In this document: positions 6,626 to 9,142 of the stretch, one piece after another | Position numbering within the stretch: position 1 is the stretch's first letter | Layout: each line of letters opens with the position of its first letter | NCBI GenBank assembly: GCA_946482345.1 | Contig: CAMLRJ010000101.1 | Coordinates: forward strand, 1-9,142 | Length of the DNA: 9,142 nt | Source of the DNA: an uncultured Cellvibrio sp. | Lineage (GTDB): Bacteria; Pseudomonadota; Gammaproteobacteria; Pseudomonadales; Cellvibrionaceae | Direction: 5' to 3' | Program-made: the position numbers and the translations under genes | Notes under the pieces: model-generated | Told to the model about the DNA's origin: nothing | Databases searched by the model: none | Seen by the model: only the letters and a program-made list of their open reading frames with translations

Positions 6626-7411
6626 ATGGAGCTGAATGAAAAAATAGCGGCATTGAATATAGCGGATAAAAAAGAAAAATGTCCTTTTTGTCCCAATAAA
6701 AATCTTGATCAATGTAAAACTAAAAAAGAAGAAAAGCTTGACACTAAAGTCGTTAGTAAACCTAACCAACTTGCGTGTAGCCCGCTTGTTTCGAAAGGTG
6801 AATATCAATATACCACTGCCAAACATCATTTGATTTCTGCGAAACAATGTTACGCAAAACTGAAGCGTTTGGTTCGCATGGGGGCTTTGGTGAAATATGA
6901 TATAAATGATCCACCGAATGGTATTCCCTTACCGACGGTTGCTAATAATTTACGTTATACGGTTGGCAGTTCCGTTAAGTTGAAATATGGGAAATTGAGT
7001 GCGGCAGAAAAAAAGATTGTCGCTTTTGGGGTGATGGCAACTGAAAAGGCGCAATGGCATGTGGGGCATCATGCGGTGCAAGTCGAATTGGCTGAAGGCT
7101 GGGCGAATGAAGAGTCTGATGATGCCTGGGGTCGCGGGCATCTGGTGTCTTACGATACGGAAGTGATCAAGCGCTTAATTAAATTGTTAGCATCTTTTAA
7201 AGAAAAAGATGATTGCGAAGAAAAGAAGAAGCCAGAAAAGTTCAAACAAAAAATGGATCAGCTAAGCGCAGCTATTAAAGCCAAATTAAATGCGTTTAAG
7301 ACCCCGGCTCCGAGTGGCAGTAGTCCTTTTTTCGTGTCACAGTTGGCTGCAGATTTTGCCAAAGAGGGGGCTCCTGTTAAAAAAATTAAATCGGCTCTTT
7401 CTAAAAGATAA
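6626..7411 (+). CDS. AHH-type (HNH/Endo VII) nuclease toxin, probable T6SS effector
   Basis: The 261-residue, lysine-rich protein (my count: 47 K/R versus 30 D/E) carries a central AHH-family nuclease pattern. TTAKHHLIS holds the paired histidines H67/H68. YDINDPPNGIPLP (91-103) matches the family's conserved DIN-NG-LP block. HVGHH (145-149) supplies the distal metal-binding/catalytic histidines. About 40 residues separate the NG-LP block from HVGHH. The N-terminus has C19-x2-C22-x7-C30 and C51, possibly a small zinc site. There is no signal peptide, membrane segment, PAAR, Rhs or VgrG domain, so it would need to bind a separate delivery protein. The C-terminal third is a lysine-rich helical tail. 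Start ATG 6626 has an excellent GAGGAG 6 nt upstream; extending to 6539 would overlap the previous gene and has no support. The acidic immunity gene follows after 19 nt. DNA is the likely substrate, inferred from the family. Confidence 0.82.
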   Translation: MELNEKIAALNIADKKEKCPFCPNKNLDQCKTKKEEKLDTKVVSKPNQLACSPLVSKGEYQYTTAKHHLISAKQCYAKLKRLVRMGALVKYDINDPPNGIPLPTVANNLRYTVGSSVKLKYGKLSAAEKKIVAFGVMATEKAQWHVGHHAVQVELAEGWANEESDDAWGRGHLVSYDTEVIKRLIKLLASFKEKDDCEEKKKPEKFKQKMDQLSAAIKAKLNAFKTPAPSGSSPFFVSQLAADFAKEGAPVKKIKSALSKR

Positions 7412-7430
7412 ACTATTTTAAGGTGCTCAT

Positions 7431-8000
7431 ATGCCATTTTACATAATGAAACAAGATACACTTATTGACGGTAGTCGATCGTTGGATGGAGTACCTGATA
7501 ACATTGAAGTTACCGATTGGGTAGCGGGTAAAGTTATGCAGAGCCCGGGAGAGAATCTGGTACTTGACCTATCGTTGGAGAGTGGTGATTATCGCGGCCA
7601 TATTATTGATGGTTTTTTAACTGTATATCACGATGAGTTGAAGGAAGCTTTGGAATCTAAAGGTGTCGATAATGTTCAATATTTTCCTGTTAGGTTGAGG
7701 GATCAAAATACTGATGAGACAGAAGGAGGCTATTGGCTTGTCAATATAGTTGGACTTTTAGATTGTATTGATCTCAATAAAAGCAAAATAAAGCGACACG
7801 AATCTGATATTGACGAGGATGATTTTGAAATATGTTCCTTGGCTATTGATAAAAAGAAAACCAATGGTGCAAAAATATTCAGGCTCTATAATGATCCAAC
7901 TTTGGTCATTATAAATCAGGAGTTAAAAGATTATTTTGATGAAACGGATATGTTGGTCGGAGTGGAATTACTCAAAACAGAAGATTACTCCGAGTGGTAA
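7431..8000 (+). CDS. DUF1629/Imm11 (MXAN_0049-type) immunity protein
   Basis: The 189-residue protein resembles the DUF1629/Imm11 immunity family, named for Myxococcus xanthus MXAN_0049, whose members neutralise nuclease toxins. Family-like features are the central FPVRLRDQN...GGYWLVNIVGLLDCIDLNKSK block (about 85-119), a later LAIDKKKTNGAKIFRLYNDP block (137-156), and the C-terminal DMLVGVELLKTEDY. It is strongly acidic (my count: 40 D/E versus 19 K/R), with a D/E cluster at 124-133, the opposite of the basic toxin just upstream. No signal peptide or membrane helix is seen, so it should act in the cytoplasm, as needed against a nuclease. Start ATG 7431 has AAGGTG 5 nt upstream. Its position directly after the nuclease gene is the standard effector-immunity order. 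Confidence 0.82.
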   Translation: MPFYIMKQDTLIDGSRSLDGVPDNIEVTDWVAGKVMQSPGENLVLDLSLESGDYRGHIIDGFLTVYHDELKEALESKGVDNVQYFPVRLRDQNTDETEGGYWLVNIVGLLDCIDLNKSKIKRHESDIDEDDFEICSLAIDKKKTNGAKIFRLYNDPTLVIINQELKDYFDETDMLVGVELLKTEDYSEW

Positions 8001-8009
8001 TCGGTGCTT

Positions 8010-9142
8010 ATGGAACAACAAAAAATTATAGACGTCCCTGCTAAACCAAGCATTAACAAATTTTATGTTCACCTGTATGAGCAGTACGCTGATCAGGCGG
8101 CGTTTTTATGGCTGTTATATTGTAATGCTGCTAATCAACCTCATTATTCACCTGCGGACTTGTTGGAATTGGTGTCGCGTATTGATGCCAATATTGATGC
8201 ATTGATGACCGCTCCTGAAGAGTCCTGGGAGATTTGCGAAGCTGCTATGGATTTGGGAGTTGGCGAAGTTTTTGTGGCATCTGTATTGGCTTTTCGCAGC
8301 CTCGAAGTTACAAAAATCCAGCGTGTTGTTGAAATGGGTTTAAGTGATGAGATGTATCATGAGGGATTAATTTCTGCTATGGCTTGGTTGCCTGGCCGTA
8401 TTAGTCACTCCTGGATTAAAAAATTTCTAAAGAGTAAAGATCTTAATCATAAGTATCTGGCGCTCGCCGTTTGTAGTGCTCGTCGTGAAGATCCTGCCGA
8501 ATATTTACAGGCAATTTTGACGAGGGAAGATTGTATCAAGCACCCGCTGGTTTATCCGCGAGCGTTACGTTTGATTGGTGAGTTAAAACGATTTGATCTG
8601 TTGTCATTACTTCAGCAGGGTATGGCTTCAGATAATTCTGCTGCAGTTTTTTGGTCTTGCTGGTCTTCAATTTTAATGGGTGATCGAACTCAGGCAATTA
8701 AATTGCAATCTTTTGTTTTGCAAGAAAACCCTTTTCAAATAGACGCTATTGAAATTTGTTTCAGAGCCCTTCCTGTTGAGCAGGCGCGTAACTGGGTAAG
8801 CCTTTTATCGAAAAATCCGGAACAGTCGCGTTTGGTTATCAAGGCAACCGCAATTCTGGGTGATCCCCAGGCAGTGAATTGGTTAATTGGTCAGATGCAA
8901 ATTCCAGCACTTATGAGATTGGCTGGAGAGGCATTTACCTGGATTACTGGAATTGATCTGGTTGAACACAAGCTTGCATTGGAATCGCTTCCTGATTTGG
9001 ATAAGCATTTACCAGAAGAAGAAAATGATGAAGATGTGGAAATGAGTGATGATGAATATTTACCTTTTCCTGATGTCAACAAGTTGGCAGCTGTTTGGCA
9101 AAAATACCAACAGCGTTTTGTGGTAGGACAGCGTTATTTTAT
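8010..9142 (+). CDS. TIGR02270-like helical (HEAT-type) protein, 3' end outside window
   Basis: The frame from ATG 8010 stays open for 377 codons to the window edge, so the protein is incomplete at its C-terminus. It is rich in amphipathic helices with repeated W/L/A patterns, consistent with a HEAT-like repeat scaffold. It resembles the TIGR02270 family of proteins found in Myxococcus, Pseudomonas and Geobacter, often among T6SS-associated genes. Towards the visible end it has an acidic linker (about 336-349, EEENDEDVEMSDDE), then a W-x4-QQRF-x2-GQRYF stretch that looks like the conserved C-terminal block of the family. The coding is real: no stop in over 1.1 kb, and only 9 nt separate it from the immunity gene. 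The ribosome site is weak (GGTG), suggesting coupling to the gene before. No catalytic motif is evident. A scaffold or accessory role in effector handling is inference. Confidence 0.7.
   Translation, partial: MEQQKIIDVPAKPSINKFYVHLYEQYADQAAFLWLLYCNAANQPHYSPADLLELVSRIDANIDALMTAPEESWEICEAAMDLGVGEVFVASVLAFRSLEVTKIQRVVEMGLSDEMYHEGLISAMAWLPGRISHSWIKKFLKSKDLNHKYLALAVCSARREDPAEYLQAILTREDCIKHPLVYPRALRLIGELKRFDLLSLLQQGMASDNSAAVFWSCWSSILMGDRTQAIKLQSFVLQENPFQIDAIEICFRALPVEQARNWVSLLSKNPEQSRLVIKATAILGDPQAVNWLIGQMQIPALMRLAGEAFTWITGIDLVEHKLALESLPDLDKHLPEEENDEDVEMSDDEYLPFPDVNKLAAVWQKYQQRFVVGQRYF

Noticed and set aside
6542..6847. Reverse-strand open frame across the thiolase-like/nuclease junction
   Set aside because: Poly-Phe stretches mirror the lysine-rich toxin N-terminus; no ribosome site or recognisable domain.
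1..9142. tRNA/rRNA genes, CRISPR arrays, insertion sequences, transposases or integrases
   Set aside because: None seen on reading both strands: no regularly spaced repeats, no transposase-like frames, no cloverleaf with conserved arms.

Overview
The window reads as chromosomal DNA of a gammaproteobacterium of moderate GC. The fimL-nudC pairing, the close match of SohB and MsrA to the E. coli proteins, and the general codon use suggest the Pseudomonadales/Cellvibrionaceae range (Pseudomonas, Cellvibrio or Saccharophagus-like). The genus is an inference. All genes found are on the + strand.

Left part (1-4677), housekeeping and signalling. The 3' end of an unrecognised gene is followed by a tight run: fimL (a degenerate ChpA/HPt-like regulator of type IV pili and cAMP signalling), nudC (NAD-capped RNA decapping / NADH pyrophosphatase), a 217-aa two-helix membrane-anchored protein of unknown function, and sohB (inner-membrane signal-peptide-peptidase-like protease). 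fimL/nudC and nudC/217-aa overlap by 4 nt (TTGA and ATGA), and sohB follows after 18 nt, so this is an operon. It closes with a strong intrinsic terminator (4618-4676). A second perfect terminator-like hairpin lies inside the start of nudC (2021-2050) and could uncouple fimL from the downstream genes.

Middle (4717-5355): a standalone msrA (peptide methionine-(S)-sulfoxide reductase A) with all expected active-site residues, then about 220 bp of non-coding DNA.

Right part (5580-9142, continuing past the edge), accessory toxin module. Four closely spaced genes encode: a thiolase-fold, ketosynthase-like protein with no recognisable Cys-His-His catalytic residues; a basic AHH-type (HNH/Endo VII) nuclease with an N-terminal cysteine cluster; a very acidic DUF1629/Imm11-type immunity protein; and a helical TIGR02270-like protein that runs off the window. 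This order is that of a type VI secretion (T6SS) effector/immunity cassette. The proposed roles are: nuclease as effector, acidic protein as neutraliser, dead ketosynthase-like protein as adaptor or chaperone, TIGR02270-like protein as an accessory protein. No VgrG, PAAR or DUF2169 gene is in the window, so T6SS export is inferred from family associations. This cassette is the most interesting part of the window.
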